From a virus, in the IMG/VR virus record IMGVR_UViG_3300042868_005188, positions 1 through 39,974 of that record: DNA of 39,974 nucleotides; one strand, given 5' to 3'. Shown piece after piece: positions 14,522-21,486 of this stretch (the stretch's first letter is position 1; each line of letters opens with the position of its first letter). Under the pieces are notes generated by a model. The model was not told the DNA's origin. It did no database searches and saw only the letters and a list, made by a program, of their open reading frames with translations. A program made the position numbers and the translations under genes.

Positions 14522-15169
14522 CTAACCCCTGTACCCGTACACAAAAACATTCCCCGCAGAAAATGTGCCCGATGCGGTTCCAATCGTGAACGATGTGAAC
14601 TGTGTGGAACTTACTACCGCACCACCAAACCAACCCGTCCAGCCGGAACCGTATGATGTGCCAGTAATATTTTTGCGTGATGCTGTAGTGTTTGGTCCAC
14701 CCACATCAAAAGAAACTACTGCATCACCTGAAAAATTAGCAGCAATGGATATCTGTAGTTCTCCCCCATTGTTTTTGCGCACTGTTCCAGTGCTATTGGC
14801 ATCAAACTTGTCGTAATAGTAAGTTCCGTAATACGCAGAAGTTGTTGTACCAAACCTAAAATAGATGTTCGCTTCGGTTGATGTTTGCAGTTCCGAAATT
14901 AAAACCCTGTAATTGGTGAACGTCGAAGAAAATACACCGGTGACTTCTTTTGTTGAACCACTGGTAAGTGTTTCTTTTTTGATGAACTCTAAACCTGGCG
15001 GGGTATCGGTGTCGGCAATGTAAACCCATGCTGAGCCGTCATAAATGACAAGACGGTTTGTATCCGTCTCATAAATCATCTGCCCCTCATAAGGGGCGGC
15101 AGGACGAGTCGTTGAAGTACAAACAGCCGGTTGCAAACCAGCCGTACCCAAACCAGCAGAAATACCCAT
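14522..15169 (-). CDS. Tail-fibre protein with repeated attachment module (copy 1)
   Basis: 215 residues from ATG 15167-15169, which overlaps the upstream stop by one base; a longer frame to 15202 is less likely. The N-terminal MGISAGLGTAGLQPAVC is followed by TSTTRPAAPYEGQMIYETDT and NRLVIYDGSAWVYIAD, the module shared with the next two fibre genes. The C-terminal 150 residues are a separate beta-sandwich-like domain (FIKKETLTSGSTKEVTGVFS, NYRVLISELQTSTEANIYFR, SYGSGWTGWFGGAVVSS). This resembles small phage receptor-binding domains. Part of a tandem, modular fibre cassette. Confidence 0.83.
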   Translation of the reverse strand: MGISAGLGTAGLQPAVCTSTTRPAAPYEGQMIYETDTNRLVIYDGSAWVYIADTDTPPGLEFIKKETLTSGSTKEVTGVFSSTFTNYRVLISELQTSTEANIYFRFGTTTSAYYGTYYYDKFDANSTGTVRKNNGGELQISIAANFSGDAVVSFDVGGPNTTASRKNITGTSYGSGWTGWFGGAVVSSTQFTSFTIGTASGTFSAGNVFVYGYRG

Positions 15170-15510
15170 CAGGCGGTCTGCCTCTCCCAACCAGTCGCAC
15201 AAACCGTCACCTTGTCAGCCGTATCCGACGCACCACGCAACGTGTCACCAGACTCAAACACCAACGCCGTATCCAACACAACCGTGTCATTCGCCGCAAT
15301 CGGCAAACGGTACACAAAACAATTCACCGCAGAAGCCGTAGTACCGTCATACGCCAACGTCACCCAACGCTCAGTTGAATCGGTGTTGCACACAATGATT
15401 TGCTTGATCGCCCACTGATAGTTCGTTGTCACCGTGAAAACAGTGGTGTCAGAAGTGCCGAGAAACGTGGGTGCTTTCAGCATCTTCGGGAAAACGTCAT
15501 TAACAGCCAT
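15169..15510 (-). CDS. Small beta-rich tail accessory protein
   Basis: 113 residues, mostly predicted beta strands (TTVFTVTTNYQWAIKQIIVC, RWVTLAYDGTTASAVNCFVY, DTVVLDTALVFESGDTLRG). The fold resembles a small jelly-roll or Ig-like module. Very short overlaps join it to the collagen-like fibre gene and to fibre copy 1. It could cap or anchor the fibre. I recognise no named family. Confidence 0.75.
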   Translation of the reverse strand: MAVNDVFPKMLKAPTFLGTSDTTVFTVTTNYQWAIKQIIVCNTDSTERWVTLAYDGTTASAVNCFVYRLPIAANDTVVLDTALVFESGDTLRGASDTADKVTVCATGWERQTA

Positions 15511-16598
15511 TACGGGTTCACTTCCATTATTAATATCATCTTGATATTACGACCTTCTTGAACGGATGTGCCTGCTTCCGCAGTTGGTTTCCACGCCAAA
15601 CCAGTCGGTTCGTTGGAATCAGCGGTCAACACATAGTCATCTGTGCCAACTTCAAGACGAGCCAAATCGTTGTTGACGTTGCGGGTCAACAAGTCGCCTG
15701 TGGCTGTCAAAACAGATGAGCCACCCTCAGCACCTTGTGGTCCTTGCGCACCCTGCGCACCCTGAGGTCCTGTTGCGCCTTGCGGTCCTGTCGCACCTTG
15801 TGGTCCTTGCGCACCCTGAGCACCAGTCGCACCTTGTGGTCCTTGCGGGCCGATGTCGCCCTGCGGTCCTTGCGGACCTGTGGCACCTTGTGCGCCTTGT
15901 GGACCGGTAGCACCCTGAGGACCAACATCACCCTGGGGACCCTGAGGACCCTGGGCACCGGTAGCACCCTGTGCGCCTTGTGGTCCCTGAGGTCCAATAT
16001 CACCTTGCGGTCCCTGCGCCCCCTGTGTACCCTGTGGTCCCTGTGAACCCTGAGCACCAGTTGCCCCCTGTGGGCCTACATCACCTTGTGGTCCCTGTGC
16101 GCCAGTCGCACCCTGAGCACCTTGAGGCCCGACAGAACCTTGCGAACCTTGTGGCCCAATGTTCCCCTGAGGACCCTGTGAACCTTGAACACCCTGCGGT
16201 CCCTGCGCACCAGTTGCGCCTTGCGCACCGGTTGCACCCTGCGCACCGGTTGCCCCCTGCGGGCCTTGACTTCCTTGAACGCCTTGCGGACCTTGTGACC
16301 CCTGCGCACCTTGTGCGCCGGTGGCCCCCTGAGCACCCGTTGCACCTTGCACCCCTTGCGGTCCTTGTGATCCTTGCGGGCCTTGTGAGCCTTGCGACCC
16401 TGTAGCACCTTGTGCGCCTTGCGCACCAACAGGACCAGCTGACGACGATCCAATCAAAACAATTTCAGAACCAACAATTTGCGATGACACCACAGCTGTG
16501 GTCAACGCACCAACTGTTTGATCTGCACGTGTAACCGTAATCAGGTACGCAACAAGATCATTCGTCCCACGGTTGATCGTTACGTTTAAGGTAGCCAC
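15510..16598 (-). CDS. Collagen-like Gly-X-Y tail fibre
   Basis: 362 residues: an N-terminal attachment domain (about 1-55; [20 protein letters not shown]), a long uninterrupted collagen-like stretch of about 230 residues ([19 protein letters not shown] style triplets rich in Q, A, P, T, S), and a C-terminal domain ([40 protein letters not shown]). The triplets should form a triple-helical stalk, giving a trimeric fibre. The DNA between about 15.72 and 16.43 kb is itself repetitive and prone to length change by recombination. The opposite strand is also open there because of the repeat; those readings are shadows. Confidence 0.9.
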   Translation of the reverse strand: MATLNVTINRGTNDLVAYLITVTRADQTVGALTTAVVSSQIVGSEIVLIGSSSAGPVGAQGAQGATGSQGSQGPQGSQGPQGVQGATGAQGATGAQGAQGSQGPQGVQGSQGPQGATGAQGATGAQGATGAQGPQGVQGSQGPQGNIGPQGSQGSVGPQGAQGATGAQGPQGDVGPQGATGAQGSQGPQGTQGAQGPQGDIGPQGPQGAQGATGAQGPQGPQGDVGPQGATGPQGAQGATGPQGPQGDIGPQGPQGATGAQGAQGPQGATGPQGATGPQGAQGAQGPQGAEGGSSVLTATGDLLTRNVNNDLARLEVGTDDYVLTADSNEPTGLAWKPTAEAGTSVQEGRNIKMILIMEVNP

Positions 16599-16600
16599 AG

Positions 16601-16939
16601 CTACCTCGTCACATCAGCAAGAACAGTAACCTCGCCTTTGAGCACCGTAGTGATTGTTCCCGATGCGTTTTCTTGCAGATCCCAATAAAAAAACCCTGGT
16701 GACAGTGAAGCGGTTTGTGTCGCAGGGAACACCACAGTTACCTTGCCATCGGTGCCGGTGGGTACGGTGCAGGTGGCGGTAGCAGAAACAACTGTTGCGT
16801 CTGGGGCTGTACGCAGCTGGCTCGAGTAGGTGCGACCAGTAATATCAATCGCGGTTGTTCCGTCAGTTGTCATTGTTACAGACAACGTTTCGGTGTCACC
16901 ACGAACAAAAACTAAATCTTGTGTTGACGGTTCAGCCAT
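16601..16939 (-). CDS. Baseplate/fibre-adaptor-like beta protein
   Basis: 112 residues: [20 protein letters not shown], then [20 protein letters not shown], then [20 protein letters not shown] and [10 protein letters not shown] with a final [14 protein letters not shown]. The 'RGDT..L.V......DITG.T..S.LR' pattern and Ig-like strand order recall the N-terminal domain of phage baseplate upper proteins, which hold fibres. It directly precedes the collagen-like fibre gene (2-bp gap), consistent with anchoring that fibre. Family assignment is inferential. Confidence 0.75.
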   Translation of the reverse strand: MAEPSTQDLVFVRGDTETLSVTMTTDGTTAIDITGRTYSSQLRTAPDATVVSATATCTVPTGTDGKVTVVFPATQTASLSPGFFYWDLQENASGTITTVLKGEVTVLADVTR

Positions 16940-16951
16940 AACGACCCGAGC

Positions 16952-17203
16952 CTACCATTTGACCTTATTTGCCCAATATGCCGCGCTCATCTTGCCTTTC
17001 TTGATGTTCGCTGCGTGACGGGCTTTGAACGCACGGTTCCGTGCTGTTCCCTCTGGTGATCCTTGCACCCCTTGCTGCCCGAACCTGATCAGTTTCACTT
17101 TGTCGCCTTCTTTGGCGAGAACGGCGTGGGACTTTTTGGCGTTGGGGGTGCGTTTCGGTTTGTTGTAACCGGCGAACTTTTCGCCTCTGTATTCGATGGT
17201 CAT
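16952..17203 (-). CDS. Conserved basic phage protein, unknown function
   Basis: ATG 17201-17203 overlaps the upstream 50-aa gene as ATGA, so I use it (83 residues). The sequence includes YRGEKFAGYNKPKRTPNAKK, then SHAVLAKEGDKVKLIRFGQQ and GVQGSP, and it ends RHAANIKKGKMSAAYWANKV-KW. This 'KSHAVLAKEGDKVKLIRFGQQGV' to 'KGKMSAAYWA' pattern is a widespread conserved phage protein found near head and tail genes. I know no established function. Strongly basic; probably a minor virion or DNA-contacting component. Confidence 0.8.
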   Translation of the reverse strand: MTIEYRGEKFAGYNKPKRTPNAKKSHAVLAKEGDKVKLIRFGQQGVQGSPEGTARNRAFKARHAANIKKGKMSAAYWANKVKW

Positions 17204-17352
17204 TGTTTCGCTGCCCACGCATTGTCAACAAGGTTCGGGTACGGGCGACCCGCCTTCTTTGCACGTGCCTGAGCCGCCTTCTTCTGGGCGGGGGTCAACG
17301 GTGTTGATTTCTTGTTTGGGTTTTTTGTGTCCCAGAACGCTTTTTTCTTCAT
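17200..17352 (-). CDS. Lys-rich 50-aa phage protein
   Basis: A 50-codon ORF. ATG 17350-17352 overlaps the glycosyltransferase stop as ATGA, and its own TGA overlaps the next ATG the same way. The sequence reads KKKAFWDTKNPNKKSTPLTP, AQKKAAQARAKKAGRPYPN, then LVDNAWAAKQ. Short proteins with 'FWDTKNP', 'LTPAQK..A.ARAK.AGRPYPN..DN' occur in actinophage structural clusters without known function. Overlap structure and conservation of the pattern argue that it is real. Confidence 0.82.
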   Translation of the reverse strand: MKKKAFWDTKNPNKKSTPLTPAQKKAAQARAKKAGRPYPNLVDNAWAAKQ

Positions 17353-18440
17353 GCCAGCTCTATCACTCCTGCATCGAATAGTACCTGATACTCCCCATCG
17401 GTTACCTGAAAAATGTCCCCGGCTTTTTGGCGTATCCGGTTTTTGCCAATGTCAGCCTGAACCCCCCTGATGGCTCGGACCTTTTGGATGACGGTCAGTT
17501 CGTCAAAGTCGGTGGTGGTAAGCAATAACCCTTTGGGTAGTGCTGCGACCAGTTTGGTTGCGGCTTTGCCCCATGAGAAATCTTGGGCTTCAACACTGTT
17601 GATCACAGCCTGCGTGCGGACCTGTTGACGGTTCTCGTAGTGGTGCATCATTTGTTCGCACAGTTGGTTCAGGTCTGGTTCGTCCCACATCCCAACAGAG
17701 TTGGATTGACGTTTTGTGCAGGGCACCGTACCGGTGGCAAGGTGGCTGAACTGGACTTGTCCGGTGGTGAGGCTAATGATGGTGGGGACTGCCATTGCAA
17801 TTGTTTGCAACGGCATCAACCCGAACCCTTCACCACGGCTTGCAGCAATGAAACAATCTGATTGGGCGAACCATTCCCGTTTTTCTTCCTCGCTCATCCA
17901 CTGCCGGTCCAGGTAGATGTTGTCCCCGAACGGGCCGTCTGGTACGTCTCTGGCGTGTGGTGCTGCTTTGATGCGCAGGTCGGCATCGGGCAGGTTTAGT
18001 TTGTTGAACGCTTTAACAACAACGTCCAGTCCTTTGCGACCCCACAATGAGCCACCTGCACGGAACTGGAACCGGTCAAGGCGTGGCACCTCGATTGTTT
18101 TGTACCACTCCGTGTCCACTCCCAATGGGACAACGCCCACGTTCTTGTGGTGCTTACTGAACAACTCGGCATCAAACTCGTTTGGGACAAGCACCTGGTC
18201 GTACATGGGGATGTAGCGACGAAAGTTGGACGGCAGTTCGTTTGTTTCCCACATCGTGAACAGGACACGGTGGGTTCCTTTCAGCCAACCTCTGCAAGAG
18301 AACGGCACACCCATGTGCACATCAACAGATGCTTTCTCATTGAGTTTCACCCCTTTGGGTACTGATGATAGAAACCCGTCAAGCATTGACCCGTAACCAA
18401 AACGGGTATCACTGAACCCATGCCAATGCTGATAATTCAT
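17349..18440 (-). CDS. GT4-family glycosyltransferase with C-terminal extension
   Basis: 363 residues with a GT-B fold of the GT4 type. The opening is NYQHWHGFSDTRFGYGSMLD; VLVPNEFDAELFSKHHKNVG and VVPLGVDTEWYK form the first Rossmann core; FQFRAGGSLWGRKGLDVVVK starts the second. SDCFIAASRGEGFGLMPLQT carries the E-x7-type nucleotide-sugar motif (EGFGLMPLQTIA). After about residue 290 there is a ~70-residue extension unrelated to the catalytic core (ending QVLFDAGVIELA), probably for targeting to a virion protein. It is divergently arranged with the plus-strand GT2 gene, with only 16 bp between start codons. Confidence 0.85.
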   Translation of the reverse strand: MNYQHWHGFSDTRFGYGSMLDGFLSSVPKGVKLNEKASVDVHMGVPFSCRGWLKGTHRVLFTMWETNELPSNFRRYIPMYDQVLVPNEFDAELFSKHHKNVGVVPLGVDTEWYKTIEVPRLDRFQFRAGGSLWGRKGLDVVVKAFNKLNLPDADLRIKAAPHARDVPDGPFGDNIYLDRQWMSEEEKREWFAQSDCFIAASRGEGFGLMPLQTIAMAVPTIISLTTGQVQFSHLATGTVPCTKRQSNSVGMWDEPDLNQLCEQMMHHYENRQQVRTQAVINSVEAQDFSWGKAATKLVAALPKGLLLTTTDFDELTVIQKVRAIRGVQADIGKNRIRQKAGDIFQVTDGEYQVLFDAGVIELA

Positions 18441-18456
18441 GGTTAAAGTGTAGGTG

Positions 18457-19200
18457 ATGGGGTTGCTCAGTATCTACATCCCAACATGGAACCGCCCCCA
18501 TTTGCTTGACCGCCTGTTCGCCAGCATTGAACCCCAAATGTGCGACGAAGTGGACGTGTTCGTATCCGTGAACAAAAGCGACAAACCGTACAACATCCCA
18601 TCTTGGGTGAAACATCGTGAACTTCGACGCAACATTGGAGGCGACCCAAACATCTGTGTCGGACCAACCCTTGTCAACGGCACCTACTGTTGGGTTATTG
18701 GCGACGACGAGCAGATGTTGCCAGGTGCCATTGAAAGCACATTGCAGGCGTGCCGTGACGGGGCTGGTCTAATTCTGCAACCTTCAGCGAAACACAACAT
18801 TGGGGTGCCGTTAGGTTCAACATACCCAACATACGCAGCGTTTTGCGATGCACTGATCGGGGCAAACGCCGGTTGGGTTATAGCTGCCCACACCTTGATT
18901 TCAGCGACCACGTTCCAGCGTGACGCATACGATGTTGCTTTAGCGTTACAGAAAATGGACACTATGTACGGGTTTCATTACGGGATGCTTGCAAACCTGA
19001 TGTTCAAACCGATTCATGTTTTGCCACAACCAACAATGCTGTACGGGCGTGAAGCCTCAGTGTTCCTGCACTCCAAAGAAATTGTGGACGAACATATGTC
19101 CGCATACCCGAAAGTGATCCATGACATTTTTGATTGGGTCGGCGCAGTTACCGGCTACCTCATCCCCCATGATGAGTTCAAACGAGGGTTTGATACCTAA
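18457..19200 (+). CDS. GT2-like glycosyltransferase, lone plus-strand gene
   Basis: 247 residues (ATG 18457; a GTG one codon earlier is possible). LLSIYIPTWNRPHLLDRLFA is the GT-A start; VFVSVNKSDKPYNIPSW and RNIGGDPNICVGPTLVNG follow; CWVIGDDEQMLPGAIESTL gives the DDE metal-binding motif near residue 85. NAGWVIAAHTLISATTFQRD and MYGFHYGMLANLMF form the C-terminal part. The catalytic elements seem present. It is the only gene I am confident lies on the plus strand. Its 5' end is 16 bp from a divergent gene and its stop shares four bases with a convergent gene, so there is no room for its own promoter or terminator outside coding sequence. It looks like an insertion (moron). Confidence 0.82.
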   Translation: MGLLSIYIPTWNRPHLLDRLFASIEPQMCDEVDVFVSVNKSDKPYNIPSWVKHRELRRNIGGDPNICVGPTLVNGTYCWVIGDDEQMLPGAIESTLQACRDGAGLILQPSAKHNIGVPLGSTYPTYAAFCDALIGANAGWVIAAHTLISATTFQRDAYDVALALQKMDTMYGFHYGMLANLMFKPIHVLPQPTMLYGREASVFLHSKEIVDEHMSAYPKVIHDIFDWVGAVTGYLIPHDEFKRGFDT

Positions 19201-19463
19201 ACAATCCCGGTTTCAACTTGCCACGCTTCTTTTGCTTTGCGTTCCACTTCGGCGGCCCCATCGATCCGACTTGGTTGCAAACCCTCAGCTCGAAGCCGTT
19301 TGTAAGCAGGCATGTCTCGGTTCCAGTTACGTTCCGTTTGGTTCACTTCCGCAACCTTCGCACCACGGGTCGTTGTGGAATTAGACCCCACTCGGACCTG
19401 CGCAACACGGCAACCAAAACAACCATCCACATCAAGATTCGGGTGAGTTTCCCTGTGCTTCAC
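19197..19463 (-). CDS. Conserved 88-aa structural-region protein (CFGC motif)
   Basis: 88 residues from GTG 19461-19463, which overlaps the preceding stop as GTGA. The sequence reads HPNLDVDGCFGCRVAQVRVG, TTRGAKVAEVNQTERNWNRD, MPAYKRLRAEGLQPSRIDGA and AEVERKAKE. Proteins with 'CFGCR...NQTERNW.RDMPAYKRLR..GLQP..IDGA' recur in actinophage head regions; the CxxC suggests a small metal site. Possibly a minor capsid or decoration protein. Its stop overlaps the plus-strand glycosyltransferase stop. Confidence 0.78.
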   Translation of the reverse strand: MKHRETHPNLDVDGCFGCRVAQVRVGSNSTTTRGAKVAEVNQTERNWNRDMPAYKRLRAEGLQPSRIDGAAEVERKAKEAWQVETGIV

Positions 19464-19717
19464 GATATAAACGCCCCATAGCCCGCAGCTGTCAGATCGG
19501 TTACTTCTTGTGCGGTGAGTTCAATCACATGACCGCCGTAATACACAATCGCAATGTCCTCACTGTCCGGTGGCTGGTTCTCAGTGTACGTGCCATCAAC
19601 AAGTTTGTACACGTTACGGCCTTCCGGTCCTGCGACAATGCGGCTAAAAATGCGTGTTCCTGGCGCATCCTCGTACACATGGTACGGGTCAGTTGGTGGA
19701 CGAAAAAACGAAGGCAT
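19460..19717 (-). CDS. Small structural-region protein, unknown function
   Basis: 85 residues: MPSFFRPPTDPYHVYEDAPG, TRIFSRIVAGPEGRNVYKLV, then DIAIVYYGGHVIELTAQEVT and DLTAAGYGAF. The last block resembles short phage proteins that end '..YYGGH...LT..E...L..AGYG'. Position right after the major capsid protein suggests a head-decoration or neck component. It has no clear SD, and its ATG lies about 15 nt after the hairpin of the capsid-gene terminator, so it depends on read-through. Confidence 0.75.
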   Translation of the reverse strand: MPSFFRPPTDPYHVYEDAPGTRIFSRIVAGPEGRNVYKLVDGTYTENQPPDSEDIAIVYYGGHVIELTAQEVTDLTAAGYGAFIS

Positions 19718-19732
19718 TAACCCAAAATAGCA

Positions 19733-19760
19733 AAAGCCCCCCGCCGAAGCGAGGGGCTTT
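19733..19760 (-). terminator. Intrinsic terminator after the major capsid gene
   Basis: AAAGCCCC (19733-19740) pairs with GGGGCTTT (19753-19760). On the minus strand the hairpin is followed by TTTTGCTATTTT, a good U-tract for leftward transcription. It lies 22 bp beyond the capsid stop and would limit downstream expression relative to the capsid protein. Confidence 0.85.
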
Positions 19761-19781
19761 CACTTACCTGTGCGTCAGGAA

Positions 19782-20759
19782 TCAGTTAGCACCAATGCTT
19801 GATGCCGACTCGATGCGACGGAGGCTTGCCTCACGGAAGCGTCCGTAACCGCCGAGCCAGTACCAGCCGATTGGCTGCAAACGCATGAGCTTGTCCGTGA
19901 CCGGGCCACGAACAATCTTCGGAACCGCACCGTTGCCATCAGACGTGCTGAACGCCTTTGCAAGAGCCTGACGACCCATGACATGAGTGCAGTACACGTC
20001 AACTGTTGCCGACGAACCGGTTGAAGAACCGGAACCGTCCGACGAGTTGCTGAACACTTTGGCGCGGGGTGTCTCAATGAAACGCACCGATTCAAACTGT
20101 CCGATCTCGGCGTTGTAGATACCGGCAGGGTTCACGTAGTTGGCGGGGGTACGCCACGCTGCTGCGTCGGTTGCTGAACGGAAGTCGTAGGACACATCCG
20201 GGTGGATGTAACCCATGTACGCACCGTTGAACGTTGCAACGTTGGCGGCACGAAGCTGTGCCACAACCTTGCGAACATCATCAGCTGCGAGCACGTCCTC
20301 TGGCTGAACCGTTGCGCGGCTCGACGGGGTTGTTGCCCCACCGGATGCGTACACAACGTTGGTTCCACCGGCGAGCACTTCGCGGACAACCTGATCAATC
20401 GAGTCACCGGCGTTGTAACCGATGATGTTGGCCGCTGCCACGTCCACGTCGAGGAACGAAGTTCCGCGAAGCTTGGCGGTGGTGACCACGGCGTTGCCGT
20501 ACTCGTTGAGGGTGACCGTGACTTGCGAATCGCTGAGGGCGGTGAGGGTCACATCGGTGACTTCATCCAGCGTCGAAGTTGCGGCTGCAATGTCGTTGAA
20601 AATGGTGAATGTGACACCAGTTCCGGGCATTGCCTGACGGGTTGGCTGCACATCGGCAGCCTGGTCGAACAGGAGTTCTGAACGCAGTGCGAAATAGGCA
20701 AGGCGGTCAAAAGCAACCTGGTCAACCGAAAGGGACGAGGTGGTTGTCTCGTTTGCCAT
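19782..20759 (-). CDS. Major capsid protein (HK97 fold, N4 gp56-like)
   Basis: 325 residues. SVDQVAFDRLAYFALRSELL and FDQAADVQPTRQAMPGTGVT form the N-terminal region, with TFTIFNDIAAATSTLDEVTD next. Then come TLNEYGNAVVTTAKLRGTSF, DSIDQVVREVLAGGTNVVYA, the Ala-rich AYMGYIHPDVSYDFRSATDA (spine and A-domain), IETPRAKVFSNSSDG, CTHVMGRQALAKAF and MRLQPIGWYWLGGYGRFRE. The 'Q....MP...G....F......... T..L.E.......L' opening and the 'G.Y....HP....' block match the N4-gp56-type major capsid family. Order scaffold-capsid-terminator supports it. An SD-like AAAGGAAAAACC precedes the ATG. Confidence 0.9.
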   Translation of the reverse strand: MANETTTSSLSVDQVAFDRLAYFALRSELLFDQAADVQPTRQAMPGTGVTFTIFNDIAAATSTLDEVTDVTLTALSDSQVTVTLNEYGNAVVTTAKLRGTSFLDVDVAAANIIGYNAGDSIDQVVREVLAGGTNVVYASGGATTPSSRATVQPEDVLAADDVRKVVAQLRAANVATFNGAYMGYIHPDVSYDFRSATDAAAWRTPANYVNPAGIYNAEIGQFESVRFIETPRAKVFSNSSDGSGSSTGSSATVDVYCTHVMGRQALAKAFSTSDGNGAVPKIVRGPVTDKLMRLQPIGWYWLGGYGRFREASLRRIESASSIGAN

Positions 20760-20785
20760 TTTGGTTTTTCCTTTGAGGTTGAGGG

Positions 20786-21232
20786 TTAGTTATTGCCTTG
20801 TGCCTCAGCCAAAATTGCCATGATTTCTGCCTCAGAACTTGCGTTCTTGATACGGGCCTCTAAATCAATGGTTTGAAGAACGTCTTGTGCGCCAGCCGCC
20901 GCTTTGTTCAGTCGGTTCCAAGCGTTTTGCTCGGTAACAACTTCTGGGTCTGGGGTGGGTGGTGACAACAACCGGGCTTCAACGGCGGCTTGTTTGATCG
21001 CGTCAACAGACAGTTCGCCATCGTAAGCTTTCACAAAGTAACGTGACGCTGGATCGTCAGGGTTAACCCCTGCTTTCAGCATTACTGCTTCACGTTTGGT
21101 TTGTTCAGCTTCCGCTGCTACCTGTCTCAAAGACTTGATCTCGGATTCCAAATCTTTGATTCTGGCCCGAAGGGGATTACGGGTTTCCTGAATCTCTGAT
21201 CCTTCATCCATGAAGTCGTCGTTTTCTGACAT
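20786..21232 (-). CDS. Capsid scaffolding protein
   Basis: 148 residues, acidic and almost entirely helical. RIKDLESEIKSLRQVAAEAE is a coiled coil at about 24-45. DPASRYFVKAYDGELSVDAI is a 'short helix before acidic loop' block typical of phage scaffolds. The C-terminal helix is IDLEARIKNASSEAEIMAIL. Its location immediately before the major capsid gene is diagnostic. AAGGAG lies 8 nt before the ATG. The protein should drive procapsid assembly and be lost from the mature head. Confidence 0.85.
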   Translation of the reverse strand: MSENDDFMDEGSEIQETRNPLRARIKDLESEIKSLRQVAAEAEQTKREAVMLKAGVNPDDPASRYFVKAYDGELSVDAIKQAAVEARLLSPPTPDPEVVTEQNAWNRLNKAAAGAQDVLQTIDLEARIKNASSEAEIMAILAEAQGNN

Positions 21233-21253
21233 ATGGCACTCTCCTTAGGCCCA

Positions 21254-21276
21254 CATCACACCGGAGGTGTGTGATG
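21254..21276 (-). promoter_or_regulatory. Leader hairpin before scaffold gene
   Basis: CATCACAC (21254-21261) and GTGTGATG (21269-21276) form an 8-bp perfect stem 20 bp upstream of the scaffold ATG. On its upstream side lies an SD-like AAGGAGAGGTG followed by only two sense codons and TAA. Together they look like a translational or processing control element for the scaffold/capsid mRNA. Confidence 0.4.
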
Positions 21277-21375
21277 GCTGCTTGGTTATGTTGTCACCTC
21301 TCCTTACGCCAACAGTGCGAGGGCTTCCTGTTGGGTCCTCCCATCGGGATCACTGCTAACAGTAGCACACAGGTG

Positions 21376-21486
21376 CTAACTTCCGCAAGCACCCTCGCAA
21401 CAGTGAGCTTTGAAACCGCAGTGAGGGCACCGCCAACGGTGCGCTACCGGATCAAACTCTTGTTCGCAATGATTGCAAACAATCAT
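21376..21486 (-). CDS. Zinc-ribbon micro-protein (36 aa)
   Basis: A 36-codon ORF whose ATG (21484-21486) overlaps the upstream stop as ATGA. It carries CNHC at residues 4-7 and CPHC at 20-23, a classic zinc-ribbon spacing (12 residues between), then HCCEGACGS with three further cysteines. It sits between helical virion-type proteins and the scaffold gene, an unusual place for a zinc ribbon. About 140 bp of non-coding leader separates it from the scaffold gene. Function unknown. Confidence 0.78.
   Translation of the reverse strand: MIVCNHCEQEFDPVAHRWRCPHCGFKAHCCEGACGS

Noticed and set aside
15716-16405. Long open frames on both strands across the collagen-like fibre (L/V/H-rich and K/R/H-rich proteins)
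   Set aside because: They arise because the Gly-X-Y DNA repeat lacks stops in several frames; the compositions are implausible and the sense frame explains the DNA.
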